Assembly: GCF_004923295.1 (NCBI RefSeq)
Contig: NZ_CP039637.1
Coordinates: 620,001-684,000, forward strand
DNA length: 64,000 nt
Origin: Azospirillum sp. TSH100
GTDB taxonomy: Bacteria; Pseudomonadota; Alphaproteobacteria; Azospirillales; Azospirillaceae
Direction of reading: 5' to 3'
Positions 9,269-17,128 of this stretch are shown here, in pieces (within the stretch, counting starts at the first letter, position 1; each line of letters starts with the position of its first letter). The notes beneath the pieces were generated by a model, which worked only from the letters and a program-made list of their open reading frames with translations, was not told where the DNA came from and made no database searches. A program made the position numbers and the translations under genes.

Positions 9269-9362
9269 GATAGCGGACCACCATTTGTGCCAGTGAAGCC
9301 CTGCTGCGCGGACATGGTGGGCGCCGTGGGCGAAGGGCCTGCACCCGGTCTGGTCCGCTATC
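9269..9362. repeat. 12-bp perfect inverted repeat flanking a 70-base core
   Basis: GATAGCGGACCA at 9269-9280 returns as its exact complement at 9351-9362. It lies in the 353-base gap after the hydantoinase gene. The core codes for nothing convincing. The arrangement could be a small non-autonomous element or insertion-sequence remnant, but I cannot identify a family or a target duplication. The rest of the gap to 9540 shows no gene. Confidence 0.6.
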
Positions 9363-9546
9363 ACGACCCATTTAAGCGAATGCTGCGCGCCCGCCAGGTT
9401 CGCACGAAATGATCCACGCAGCAGTATTATCCGCAATATCAAAGCACTACGCAACATCGCACGGCGTTCAGCCCCAAAGCCCCCTGAAACAGAGAGGTTG
9501 TTCGGATTATCAATCATCGGCGCGCAAAGCGTCTTGCGCCAAAATG

Positions 9547-9566
9547 TACGAACTGGTACGTTTGTT
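9547..9566. promoter_or_regulatory. Candidate TetR operator upstream of quiC
   Basis: TACGAACTGGTACGTTTGTT lies 38 bases upstream of the ATG of the dehydroshikimate dehydratase gene. It aligns with a site before aroQ (11520-11539), sharing ACGAA, an 8-base spacer and TTTGTT. A second TGTACGAACC follows at 9571-9580. The outer halves form a dyad, as for TetR operators; the TetR gene at 16117 is the likely binder. Confidence 0.5.
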
Positions 9567-9603
9567 GGTGTGTACGAACCATGCCGCTGCCGAAGGGGCT
9601 CCG

Positions 9604-11514
9604 ATGCCGTCCAGCGCTTTTACCTTCAAGAAGTCGATCGCCACCGTCTCGCTGAGCGGCACCCTGCCGGAGAAGCTGGAGGCGGCGGCCGCCATCGGCT
9701 TCGACGGGGTCGAGATTTTTGAGAATGACCTGCTGACTTTCGACGGATCACCGGCCGATGTCCGCCGCATCGCCGAGGGTTTGGGGCTGGAGATCACCAT
9801 CTTCCAGCCATTCCGCGATTTCGAGGCGATGCCGGACCCGATCCGCGCCCGCAACCTCGACCGCGCCGAACGCAAGTTCGACGTGATGCAGGAGTTGGGT
9901 ACCGACCTCGTGCTGGTCTGTTCCAATGTTCAGCCAACGGCCATCGACGATCCGGCCCGCGCCGCCGCCGACCTTGCCGAAATGGCGGCGCGGGCGCAGC
10001 GCCGCGGCCTGCGCGTCGGTTACGAGGCGCTGGCCTGGGGCCGGCATGTCAACCGCTGGCGTCAGGCCTGGGACATCGTGCAGCGTGCCGACCACCCGGC
10101 ATTGGGGCTGATCGTCGACAGTTTCCACACGCTGGCGCTGGACGACGATCCGTCCGGCATCGCCGACCTGCCGGGCGACCGCATCTTCTTCGTGCAGTTG
10201 GCCGACGCGCCGAAGCTGTCGATGGACGTGCTGTCCTGGAGCCGCCATTTCCGCAATTTCCCCGGCCAGGGGCAACTGCCGGTGCAGGGTTTCGTCGATG
10301 CGGTGCTGGCATCGGGGTACCGCGGCCCGCTGTCGCTGGAGATCTTCAACGACGAGTTCCGCGCCGCCCCTGCCCGCCTGACCGCCCTCGACGGACTGCG
10401 CTCGCTGATCCATGCGGAGGCCGAGGCCGGGTTCGGTCCCGGCCTGCCGGCTCCACCGGTCTGCGGCGGCGTCGAGTTTCTCGAATTCGCCGTTGATGCG
10501 GCATCACGGGATAAACTGTCCGCCCTACTCGGCAGCCTGGGCTTCCGGCATGCCGGGCGCCACCGCTCCAAGGATGTCGACCTCTACCGGCAGGGTGGCG
10601 TCAATCTGGTGCTGAACAGCGAGGAGGACTCCGCCGCGTCGGAGCATTTCCAGATGCATGGCCCCTCGGTCTGCGCCATGGCCTTCACGGTCGACGATGC
10701 CGCCCGCACCATCGCCCGCGCCGAAGCCTTGCGCTGCGTGCTGTGGCGCGAGCGGGTCGGCGACGGCGAACGCCGCATTCCGGCCGTGCGCGCCCCCGAC
10801 GGCACGCTGATCTATCTGGTCGACGAGAAGGAGGCCCGCCGCAGCATCTGGGAAGACGACTTCCACCTGTTCACTGAGGAATCGGCAGCGCAGGACGCCG
10901 GCCCCCTTTTGGGCATCGACCACATCGCCCAGGCCCTGCCCTTCGGCCGGATGGACAGCTTCGTTCTGTTCTACCGCACGGTCTTCGGTTTCGTGCCGGA
11001 AAGCCTGTGGGAACTGCCCGACCCCTACGGCCTGATCCGCAGCCGGGCGCTGGTCAGCCCCGATGCCGAGCCCGGCCATGGCGTGCGGTTGCCGTTGAAC
11101 ATCTCGGAAAGCCGGCGGACCGCCACCGGCCGCTTCGTCAGCGCCACTTCCGGTGCCGGTGTCCACCATGTCGCCTTCGCCACGGCGGACGCCGCCGCGC
11201 TGGTGAAGGACCGGCTTGCCGCCGGCGCGCCCTTCCTGCCGATCCCCGCCAACTATTACGACGATCTCGCGGTCAAGCACCCGCTGGACGATGCGGCGCT
11301 GGCGGCACTGAAGGACCGCGAGCTGCTGTATGACCGCGACGATCAGGGTGAATTCCTGCACGCCTACACCGACAGCTTCGACGACCGCTTCTTCTTCGAG
11401 GTGGTGGAGCGGCGGGCCGGCTACCGGCAGTTCGGCGCGGTCAATGCCGCCGTGCGCATGGCGGTGCAGGCCCAGCTGCGCGAAGGCGCCCGGCCCGAGC
11501 TTTATCTCGACTGA
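9604..11514 (+). CDS. quiC: 3-dehydroshikimate dehydratase fused to HPPD-like domain
   Basis: A 636-residue two-domain protein. Residues 1-275 form a TIM barrel of the xylose isomerase-like family with metal ligands in [17 protein letters not shown] and LSLEIFND; this is the dehydratase that turns 3-dehydroshikimate into protocatechuate. Residues from about 290 form vicinal-oxygen-chelate modules like 4-hydroxyphenylpyruvate dioxygenase, with His in GIDHIAQAL and GVHHVAF and Glu in FFFEVVERR. This fusion is known for QuiC1-type enzymes of proteobacteria. I start at ATG 9604 because the barrel begins with [12 protein letters not shown]. AroQ, a shikimate/quinate dehydrogenase and a TRAP importer follow, which supports quinate catabolism rather than tyrosine breakdown. 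Confidence 0.88.
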   Translation: MPSSAFTFKKSIATVSLSGTLPEKLEAAAAIGFDGVEIFENDLLTFDGSPADVRRIAEGLGLEITIFQPFRDFEAMPDPIRARNLDRAERKFDVMQELGTDLVLVCSNVQPTAIDDPARAAADLAEMAARAQRRGLRVGYEALAWGRHVNRWRQAWDIVQRADHPALGLIVDSFHTLALDDDPSGIADLPGDRIFFVQLADAPKLSMDVLSWSRHFRNFPGQGQLPVQGFVDAVLASGYRGPLSLEIFNDEFRAAPARLTALDGLRSLIHAEAEAGFGPGLPAPPVCGGVEFLEFAVDAASRDKLSALLGSLGFRHAGRHRSKDVDLYRQGGVNLVLNSEEDSAASEHFQMHGPSVCAMAFTVDDAARTIARAEALRCVLWRERVGDGERRIPAVRAPDGTLIYLVDEKEARRSIWEDDFHLFTEESAAQDAGPLLGIDHIAQALPFGRMDSFVLFYRTVFGFVPESLWELPDPYGLIRSRALVSPDAEPGHGVRLPLNISESRRTATGRFVSATSGAGVHHVAFATADAAALVKDRLAAGAPFLPIPANYYDDLAVKHPLDDAALAALKDRELLYDRDDQGEFLHAYTDSFDDRFFFEVVERRAGYRQFGAVNAAVRMAVQAQLREGARPELYLD

Positions 11515-11519
11515 AAATG

Positions 11520-11539
11520 AACGAAACAGTGCGTTTGTT
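11520..11539. promoter_or_regulatory. Candidate TetR operator upstream of aroQ
   Basis: AACGAAACAGTGCGTTTGTT, a dyad of AACnAA and TTnGTT around an 8-base centre, lies in the 40-base gap before aroQ, just upstream of its GGAG ribosome site. About 15 of 20 positions match the site at 9547-9566. Confidence 0.55.
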
Positions 11540-11554
11540 TGGAGACGCCCCACC

Positions 11555-12004
11555 ATGAGCCGCCCAATCCTGGTCCTGAACGGACCCAACCTCAACCTGC
11601 TGGGAAAGCGCGAGCCGCACATCTACGGCCACGAGACCCTGGCCGATGTCGAGGCCGACTGCCGCCGCACCGGCGAGACGCTGGGCCTTGCCGTCGATTT
11701 CCGGCAGTCCAACGCCGAACATGTGCTGATCGACTGGATCCACGAGGCCCGCGAGACGGTTGACGGACTGGTCATCAACCCGGCCGGCCTGACCCACACC
11801 TCGGTGTCGCTGATGGACGCGTTGTCGGCCTGCGCCTTTCCCATCCTGGAGGTCCATATCTCCAACATCCACCGGCGCGAGGAATTCCGCCACTTCTCCT
11901 ATGTGTCGCGCGTCGCGGCCGGGGTGATCTGCGGCTTCGGCACCCAGGGCTACACGCTGGCCCTCCAGCGCATAACCCGGCTGCTTGAGAGTGCCGCGAA
12001 ATGA
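11555..12004 (+). CDS. aroQ: Type II 3-dehydroquinate dehydratase
   Basis: A 149-residue type II dehydroquinase, the normal length for this dodecameric enzyme. The N-terminal [18 protein letters not shown] holds the flexible-lid Arg and catalytic Tyr; [17 protein letters not shown] holds the Asn and substrate-binding segment; [17 protein letters not shown] holds the catalytic His and Arg. It converts 3-dehydroquinate to 3-dehydroshikimate. In this cluster it acts in the catabolic direction, between the quinate dehydrogenase and QuiC. Its stop overlaps the next start (ATGA). Confidence 0.95.
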   Translation: MSRPILVLNGPNLNLLGKREPHIYGHETLADVEADCRRTGETLGLAVDFRQSNAEHVLIDWIHEARETVDGLVINPAGLTHTSVSLMDALSACAFPILEVHISNIHRREEFRHFSYVSRVAAGVICGFGTQGYTLALQRITRLLESAAK

Positions 12005-12912
12005 ACGCCATCTCCCGGCCCTCCCCCGCTCCCGCCGCCGGAAACTCCATCCTCGTCGGGCTGATCGGCGCCGGCATCCAGGCCTCGCGCACCCCGGCGA
12101 TGCATGAGCGGGAGGCCGACGCGCTCGGCCTGCGCTGCATCTACCGGCTGATCGACCTCGACCGCCTCGGCATCGGCCCCGATGCCCTGCCGGAGCTGCT
12201 GTCGGGCGCCGAGCGCATGGGCTACACCGGCCTGAACGTCACCTACCCGTGCAAGCAGGCGATCATCCCGCTGCTGGACGAGCTGTCGGACGATGCCCGC
12301 GCCATCGGGGCGGTCAACACCGTCGTGCTGAAGGATGGCCGCCGGGTCGGCCACAACACCGATTGTTCCGGCTTCGCCGAGGGCTTCCGCCGCGGCCTCG
12401 GCAGCGTGCCGATGGACCGCGTGGTGCTGCTGGGTGCCGGCGGCGCCGGGGCGGCGGTCGGCCATGCCGCCTTCCATCTCGGGGCCGGCCGGCTGGACAT
12501 CTTCGACGCCGACCCGGCGCGGGCGGCGCTGCTGGCCGACCAGCTCAATGCCCGTTTCGGAGCGGGGCGGGCCGAGGCGATTGCCGACCAGGGCGAACTG
12601 CGTGCCGCCGTCGTGGCGGCGGATGGGCTGATCCACGCGACGCCGACGGGCATGGCGAAGTTCCCTGGCCTGCCGTTGCCGGCCGATATGCTGCACCCGC
12701 AGCTGTGGGTGGCGGAGATCGTCTACTTCCCGCTGGAGACCGAATTGCTGCGCACGTCGCGGGCCATCGGTTGCCGGACACTCGACGGCGGTGGCATGGC
12801 GGTGTTCCAGGCGGTGGATGCCTTCCGGCTGTTCGCTGGGGTTTCCCCCGATGCCGAACGCATCCGCGCGCACTTCGCGTCGATGGACGCCGGCCAGCCA
12901 GCCGCCGGATAA
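12001..12912 (+). CDS. Shikimate/quinate dehydrogenase (AroE family)
   Basis: A 303-residue AroE-family oxidoreductase. The substrate side shows [18 protein letters not shown] (catalytic Lys) and HNTDCSGF (catalytic Asp). The nucleotide side shows [12 protein letters not shown], followed by [10 protein letters not shown]; an Asp after the second strand, instead of the Asn-Arg-Thr of NADP-dependent AroE, suggests NAD and a catabolic role as in YdiB/QsuD-type enzymes. It would oxidise quinate to 3-dehydroquinate or shikimate to 3-dehydroshikimate. It overlaps aroQ by 4 bases and precedes the TRAP genes by 84 bases. Confidence 0.87.
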   Translation: MNAISRPSPAPAAGNSILVGLIGAGIQASRTPAMHEREADALGLRCIYRLIDLDRLGIGPDALPELLSGAERMGYTGLNVTYPCKQAIIPLLDELSDDARAIGAVNTVVLKDGRRVGHNTDCSGFAEGFRRGLGSVPMDRVVLLGAGGAGAAVGHAAFHLGAGRLDIFDADPARAALLADQLNARFGAGRAEAIADQGELRAAVVAADGLIHATPTGMAKFPGLPLPADMLHPQLWVAEIVYFPLETELLRTSRAIGCRTLDGGGMAVFQAVDAFRLFAGVSPDAERIRAHFASMDAGQPAAG

Positions 12913-12996
12913 TGGTCGCCTGATAATCACCGCGTGACACTCGACCCCAATCGACACAAGACAAGCCGGCGGGACTGCCGGCACCGGGAGGACCGC

Positions 12997-13626
12997 ATGA
13001 GACAGCTGGTCGAGGCCTATTTCACCCTCATCAAGATCCTGATGGCGCTGTGCATGGCCGGCATGGTGGTGCTGGTGTTCGGCAACGTCGTTCTGCGCTA
13101 CGCCTTCAACAGCGGCATCACGGTGTCGGAGGAGATGTCGCGCCTGTTCTTCGTCTGGATGTGCTTCCTTGGCGCCATCCTGGGCCTGCGCGAACGGGCG
13201 CATCTCGGCGTCGACACGCTGGTGGCGCGGCTGCCGCGGACCGGAAAGATGGTCTGCGCGGTGGTCAGTTGCGGCCTGATGCTGTGGGTCACCTGGCTGG
13301 TGCTGCAGGGCAGCTGGACCCAGACCGTCATCAATTGGGACGCGCAGGCGCCGGCCACCGGCCTGTCGATGGGGCTGCTGTATGGCATCGGCGTGGTGTT
13401 CGGCCTGTCGACCGGCGCCATCCTGCTGCACGAGATGTATCTGCTGCTGACCGGCAGGATCTCCGACGCCGACCTCGTGATGGTCTCGGAATCGGAGGAT
13501 CTGCCGGAGGCGACCGCCCACGGTGCCCACACCGGCGGCCACCGGACGCACCAGTCCACAAACCAGGGGGGCACCAACCGGGAGGAAGCATTGCCGCTGC
13601 CGTCCCAAACCGCCTCCAGCCGCTGA
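12997..13626 (+). CDS. dctQ: TRAP transporter small permease
   Basis: A 209-residue membrane protein with four predicted spans (LIKILMALCMAGMVVLVFG, LFFVWMCFLGAILGL, MVCAVVSCGLMLWVTWLVL, GLLYGIGVVFGLSTG), the DctQ pattern. The start at 12997 follows GGGAGGACCGC. The C-terminal 40 residues (AHGAHTGGHRTHQSTNQGG) are hydrophilic and His-rich and look like a non-conserved tail. It works with the large permease and binding protein that follow; the operon context points to quinate, shikimate or a related aromatic acid. Confidence 0.85.
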   Translation: MRQLVEAYFTLIKILMALCMAGMVVLVFGNVVLRYAFNSGITVSEEMSRLFFVWMCFLGAILGLRERAHLGVDTLVARLPRTGKMVCAVVSCGLMLWVTWLVLQGSWTQTVINWDAQAPATGLSMGLLYGIGVVFGLSTGAILLHEMYLLLTGRISDADLVMVSESEDLPEATAHGAHTGGHRTHQSTNQGGTNREEALPLPSQTASSR

Positions 13627-13638
13627 GGACGCAGGACC

Positions 13639-14919
13639 ATGACCATCACCATCTTCCTCGGCTCCCTGCTGGGCGCCATGGCCATCGGCATGCCCATCGC
13701 CTATGCCCTGCTGCTGTGCGGCGTGGCGCTGATGATCCAGCTCGACCTGTTCGACGCGCAGATCGTGGCGCAGAACCTGATCAACGGCGCTGACAGCTTT
13801 CCCCTGATGGCCGTGCCCTTCTTCATGCTGGCCGGCGAGATCATGAACACCGGCGGCCTCGCCAAGCGCATCGTCAACCTCGCCATGGCGATGGTCGGGC
13901 ACATCCGCGGCGGGCTTGGCTATGTCACCATCCTGGCGGCGACGGTGATGGCCAGCCTGTCCGGCTCCGCCGTGGCCGATGCGGCTGCGCTCGCCACCCT
14001 GCTGGTGCCAATGATGGTGGCGGCCGGCCATGACCGCAACAGGTCGGCCGGTCTGGTCTCCGCCAGCGCCATCATCGCGCCGATCATCCCGCCGTCCATC
14101 GGCTTCGTCATCTACGGCGTCGCCGGCAACGTCTCGGTCACCAAGCTGTTCCTGGCCGGCATCTTCCCCGGCATCCTGCTGGCCGTCGGCCTGTGCGGCG
14201 CCTGGTGGTACGTGTCGCGCAAGGAGAACCTCGTGCCTCCGCCCCGCCGCTCGCTGCGCGAGGTGCTGGCGATCCTGCGCGAGGGCGTGTGGGCGCTGAT
14301 GCTGCCGGTGATCATCATCGTCGGCCTGAAGTTCGGCGTCTTCACCCCCACCGAGGCCGCGGTGGTGGCCGCCGTCTATTCGCTGTTCGTCGCCGTCTGC
14401 GTCTATCGCGAAATGTCGGTCGCCGACATCTACCCGGCCCTGCTGGGGGCGGCGAAGACCACCAGCGTCGTCATGTTCCTGGTCGCCGCGGCGCTGGTGT
14501 CGTCCTGGCTGATCACGGTGGCCAACCTGCCGGGGATGGTGACCGATCTGCTGGAGCCGCTGATGGGCAACCAGACCCTGCTGCTGCTGGCGATGATGGC
14601 GCTGGTGGTGGCGATCGGCACCGCGATGGACATGACGCCGACCATCCTGATCCTGACGCCGATCCTGGTCCCGGTGTGCAAGCAGGCCGGCATCGACCCC
14701 GTCTATTTCGGCGTGCTGTTCATCATCAACAACGCCATCGGCCTGATCACCCCGCCGGTCGGCACCGTGCTGAACGTCGTCTGCGGCGTGTCGAAGGTCA
14801 GCATGGAGGGCGTCATCCGCGGCGTCTGGCCCTTCATGCTGGTACAGCTGGTCGTCCTGTTCCTTCTGACCCTGTTCCCATCCCTCGTCATGGTACCGGC
14901 CGCCTGGCTCAGCCACTGA
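13639..14919 (+). CDS. dctM: TRAP transporter large permease
   Basis: A 426-residue polytopic membrane protein of the DctM family, the sodium-coupled translocation subunit. Family signatures include DSFPLMAVPFFMLAGEIMNTGG, SGSAVADAAALATLLVP and IAPIIPPSIGFVIYG, plus the second-repeat IGLITPPVGTVLN. Length is typical. It starts 12 bases after dctQ and is followed after 51 bases by the binding protein gene. Confidence 0.93.
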   Translation: MTITIFLGSLLGAMAIGMPIAYALLLCGVALMIQLDLFDAQIVAQNLINGADSFPLMAVPFFMLAGEIMNTGGLAKRIVNLAMAMVGHIRGGLGYVTILAATVMASLSGSAVADAAALATLLVPMMVAAGHDRNRSAGLVSASAIIAPIIPPSIGFVIYGVAGNVSVTKLFLAGIFPGILLAVGLCGAWWYVSRKENLVPPPRRSLREVLAILREGVWALMLPVIIIVGLKFGVFTPTEAAVVAAVYSLFVAVCVYREMSVADIYPALLGAAKTTSVVMFLVAAALVSSWLITVANLPGMVTDLLEPLMGNQTLLLLAMMALVVAIGTAMDMTPTILILTPILVPVCKQAGIDPVYFGVLFIINNAIGLITPPVGTVLNVVCGVSKVSMEGVIRGVWPFMLVQLVVLFLLTLFPSLVMVPAAWLSH

Positions 14920-14970
14920 CCTCTTCACCGACCCCTTGCCCCATTCAAGAAAATACCCGGAGGAAACCTT

Positions 14971-16005
14971 ATGAAGACGCGCATGAAGTCCCTGCTCGCC
15001 GGCCTGCTGCTGCCCGGCCTGCTGCTGCCCGGCCTGCTGTTCGCCGGTGCCGCCACCGCCGCGGAATACAAGGACCGGTCGGTTAAATTCGCCTTCCAGA
15101 ACGTCAAGGAACACCCGCAGGGCCAGGGCGCCCAGAAATTCGCCGACATCGTCGAAGCGAAGAGCGGCGGCAAGATCAAGGTCAAGCTGTTCCCCGGCGG
15201 CACGCTTGGCGGCGACGTGCAGACCGTGTCGGCGATGCAGGGCGGCATCGTCGAGATGTCGGTGATGAATGCCGGCATCCTGGTTTCCCAGGCCAAGGAA
15301 TTCGCCCTGGTCGACCTGCCCTTCCTGTTCAACAGCGCGTCGGAGGCCGATGCCCTGCTGGACGGCCCGGTGGGCGAGCAGCTGATGGCGAAGCTGCCGG
15401 AAAAGGGGTTGGTCGGCCTGGGCTTCTGGGACCTGGGGTTCCGCAACCTGACCAACAACCGCCGGCCGGTGAAGACCGCCGCCGACATCGCCGGCCTCAA
15501 GATCCGCGTCATCCAGACGCCGATCTACATCGACATCTTCAAGGCGCTGGGCGCCAACCCGGTGCCGCTGGCCTTCCCCGAACTCTACAGCGCGCTTGAG
15601 ACCGGCACCGTCGACGGGCAGGAGAACCCGGCCAAGACCATCGAGCTGACCAAGTTCAACGAAGTCCAGAAATACATGACGATCACGCGGCACATCTACA
15701 ATCCGCAGTCGCTGATCATCTCCAAGAAGTTCTGGGACACGCTGAACTCCGACGAAAAGGCGCTGTTCCAAAGCGCTGCCGCCGAAGCGACCGTCTTCCA
15801 GCGCAAGCTGTCGCGCGAGCAGGAAGCCGATGCGCTGGCGTCCCTGAAGGCCAAGGGGATGACCATCGACGAGCTGCCGGCCGACGAACTCGCCAAAATC
15901 CGTGAGAAGGTCAAGCCGGTGGTGGACAAGTACAAGACCGAGATCGGCGATGCGCTGGTCACCCAGGCCTATGCGACCATCGAAAAGAAGCGCGCGTCGA
16001 ACTGA
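14971..16005 (+). CDS. dctP: TRAP transporter substrate-binding protein
   Basis: A 344-residue periplasmic DctP-family protein. A signal peptide of about 31 residues contains the repeated segment LLLPGLLLPGLLF and ends in ATAAEY. The mature protein shows HPQGQGAQKFADIVEAKSGGK, the FPGGTLGG segment and GFWDLGFRNLTNNRRPVKT-like carboxylate-binding region. The RBS CCGGAGGAAA precedes ATG 14971. A strong hairpin follows the stop. Cargo is inferred from the quinate cluster. Confidence 0.92.
   Translation: MKTRMKSLLAGLLLPGLLLPGLLFAGAATAAEYKDRSVKFAFQNVKEHPQGQGAQKFADIVEAKSGGKIKVKLFPGGTLGGDVQTVSAMQGGIVEMSVMNAGILVSQAKEFALVDLPFLFNSASEADALLDGPVGEQLMAKLPEKGLVGLGFWDLGFRNLTNNRRPVKTAADIAGLKIRVIQTPIYIDIFKALGANPVPLAFPELYSALETGTVDGQENPAKTIELTKFNEVQKYMTITRHIYNPQSLIISKKFWDTLNSDEKALFQSAAAEATVFQRKLSREQEADALASLKAKGMTIDELPADELAKIREKVKPVVDKYKTEIGDALVTQAYATIEKKRASN
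15001..15039 (+). repeat. 15-bp direct repeat in dctP signal sequence
   Basis: GGCCTGCTGCTGCCC occurs twice in tandem and a third copy begins, encoding GLLLP repeats in the hydrophobic core of the DctP signal peptide. Such in-frame units can change in number by slippage without breaking the gene. Confidence 0.8.
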
Positions 16006-16017
16006 CGGTCAAGCGCT

Positions 16018-16047
16018 GTGGTGGAGTGCGTTCACGCACTCCACCAC
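16018..16047 (+). terminator. Strong hairpin after the TRAP operon
   Basis: A 13-base perfect stem (GTGGTGGAGTGCG with its complement) around a TTCA tetraloop, 13 bases after the dctP stop, with TTTTCTTCCC about 12 bases downstream. It should end transcription of the TRAP operon before the TetR gene. Confidence 0.8.
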
Positions 16048-16116
16048 TCCGGCATTGAGCTTTTCTTCCCGTTCGTCCATTACCTCCGGTGAAGGCGCTC
16101 TCCGCGCCGCGAGACC

Positions 16117-16818
16117 ATGGGACAGGGCATGACGGCGGACGACGCGACCGGCACAACCAGCAAGGCAACGCCAGCGGCCAAGCCAAGCCGCAAGAACGAT
16201 CCGGAAGGCACCCGCCAGGACATCCTCGAGGTGGCGACGGAGGAATTCTCCTCGCTGGGCTTCAGCGGCGGCCGGGTCGATGCCATCGCCGCGCGCACCC
16301 GCACCACCAAGCGCATGATCTATTATTACTTCGGCGGCAAGGAGGAGCTGTATCTTGCCGTGCTGGAGAAGGTCTATGGCGACATCCGCGCCATCGAGAA
16401 CCGCCTGAACCTCCAGGATCTGGAGCCGGAAGCGGCGATCCGGGCCCTGATCGACTTCACCTTCGACTATCAGGAGCAGCACGAGGACTTCATCCGGCTG
16501 GTGAGCATCGAGAACATCCACCGTGCCGAGCACATGAAGAAGTCGAAGGCGATCGCCAACCTGAACATCACGGTCATCGACACGCTGGCCCGTATCCTTG
16601 AACGCGGCCGGGATGCCGGCGTGTTCAAGGCCGACATCCAGCCCATCGACCTCCATATGATGATCAGCGCCTTCTGTTTCTTCCGGGTGTCGAACCGCCA
16701 CACCTTCAATCTGATCTTCCACCAGAACCTCACCGCCACCGATACCCGCACCCGCCACAAGCGGATGATCGCCGACGCCATCGTCAGCCTGCTGAAGAGC
16801 GAGGTGGCGGGCGCCTGA
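16117..16818 (+). CDS. TetR-family transcriptional regulator
   Basis: A 233-residue regulator. After a 30-residue polar leader the TetR DNA-binding domain is clear: TRQDILEVATEEFSSLGFSGGRVDAIAARTRTTKRMIYYYFGGKEELY. The C-terminal part (LNLQDLEPEAAIRALIDFTFDYQEQHEDFIRLVSIENIHRAEHM region) resembles the TetR_C domain seen in regulators of aromatic-acid genes. It sits directly after the quinate/TRAP operon behind a terminator, so it likely represses that operon via the palindromes at 9547 and 11520. Ligand could be quinate, shikimate or protocatechuate; this is inference. Confidence 0.87.
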   Translation: MGQGMTADDATGTTSKATPAAKPSRKNDPEGTRQDILEVATEEFSSLGFSGGRVDAIAARTRTTKRMIYYYFGGKEELYLAVLEKVYGDIRAIENRLNLQDLEPEAAIRALIDFTFDYQEQHEDFIRLVSIENIHRAEHMKKSKAIANLNITVIDTLARILERGRDAGVFKADIQPIDLHMMISAFCFFRVSNRHTFNLIFHQNLTATDTRTRHKRMIADAIVSLLKSEVAGA

Positions 16819-16877
16819 AACCCGCCTTCGGTTACGCTCCTTAGTCCTGTCCGGCATTCCAGTTCCGGCGGGTTTTT
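16819..16877 (+). terminator. Candidate terminator after the TetR gene
   Basis: AACCCGCC right after the stop pairs with GGCGGGTT at 16867-16874, followed by a run of five T (16873-16877). The 40-base loop is long, so the call is moderate. Confidence 0.5.
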
Positions 16878-16918
16878 CAGGATTTCAGCACCTCGCACAG
16901 GCCGTTTCAGGATTTCAG
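16875..16918 (+). repeat. Paired 14-bp direct repeat, candidate activator sites
   Basis: TTTCAGGATTTCAG occurs at 16875-16888 and 16905-16918, 30 bases apart, that is about three helical turns. They lie about 130-170 bases upstream of the -24/-12 promoter at 17047, the usual place for upstream activating sequences of sigma-54 activators. The remainder of the gap up to 17040 shows no gene. Confidence 0.5.
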
Positions 16919-17046
16919 GAACTCTGCCCATCACCGGCCGAAACGGGATTGGCCGCACCTCCGGATTGTTCTTGTTCATTATCGTCAGGAATACGCCCTA
17001 TTCCGCGTCGATCGCCTTCCCCCAACAGCTGAGGACCGTCCACCTT

Positions 17047-17062
17047 CGGCACGGTGTTTGCT
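17047..17062 (+). promoter_or_regulatory. Sigma-54 (-24/-12) promoter
   Basis: CGGCACGGTGTTTGCT matches the TGGCACG-N4-TTGCW consensus with one mismatch; the invariant GG (17048-17049) and GC (17060-17061) are separated by exactly 10 bases. Transcription would start near 17073, giving a leader of about 56 bases before the aldehyde dehydrogenase. The activator is probably the XylR-type protein encoded at 26529-28373. Confidence 0.75.
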
Positions 17063-17128
17063 CTGATACGGAAAGCAGCGGCTTCCGACCGCTGAGCGTC
17101 ACCGCAGAGCCACCCTCCGGAGGACCCC

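Noticed and set aside
9269-9600. Transposase remnant in the gap after the hydantoinase gene
   Set aside because: Neither strand gives a recognisable transposase motif; only the inverted repeat and the operator-like site can be supported.
9604-11514. Tyrosine catabolism via 4-hydroxyphenylpyruvate dioxygenase
   Set aside because: The HPPD-like part is fused behind a dehydroshikimate dehydratase barrel and the neighbours are AroQ, an AroE-type enzyme and a TRAP importer, so quinate/shikimate use explains the context better.
11950-15771. Very long minus-strand open frame (1273 codons), and similar ones at 158-2821, 19812-22937, 24066-26246 and 52982-56524
   Set aside because: They lie opposite well-supported genes, have Arg/Gly/His-rich compositions typical of antisense frames in GC-rich DNA and show no recognisable domain.
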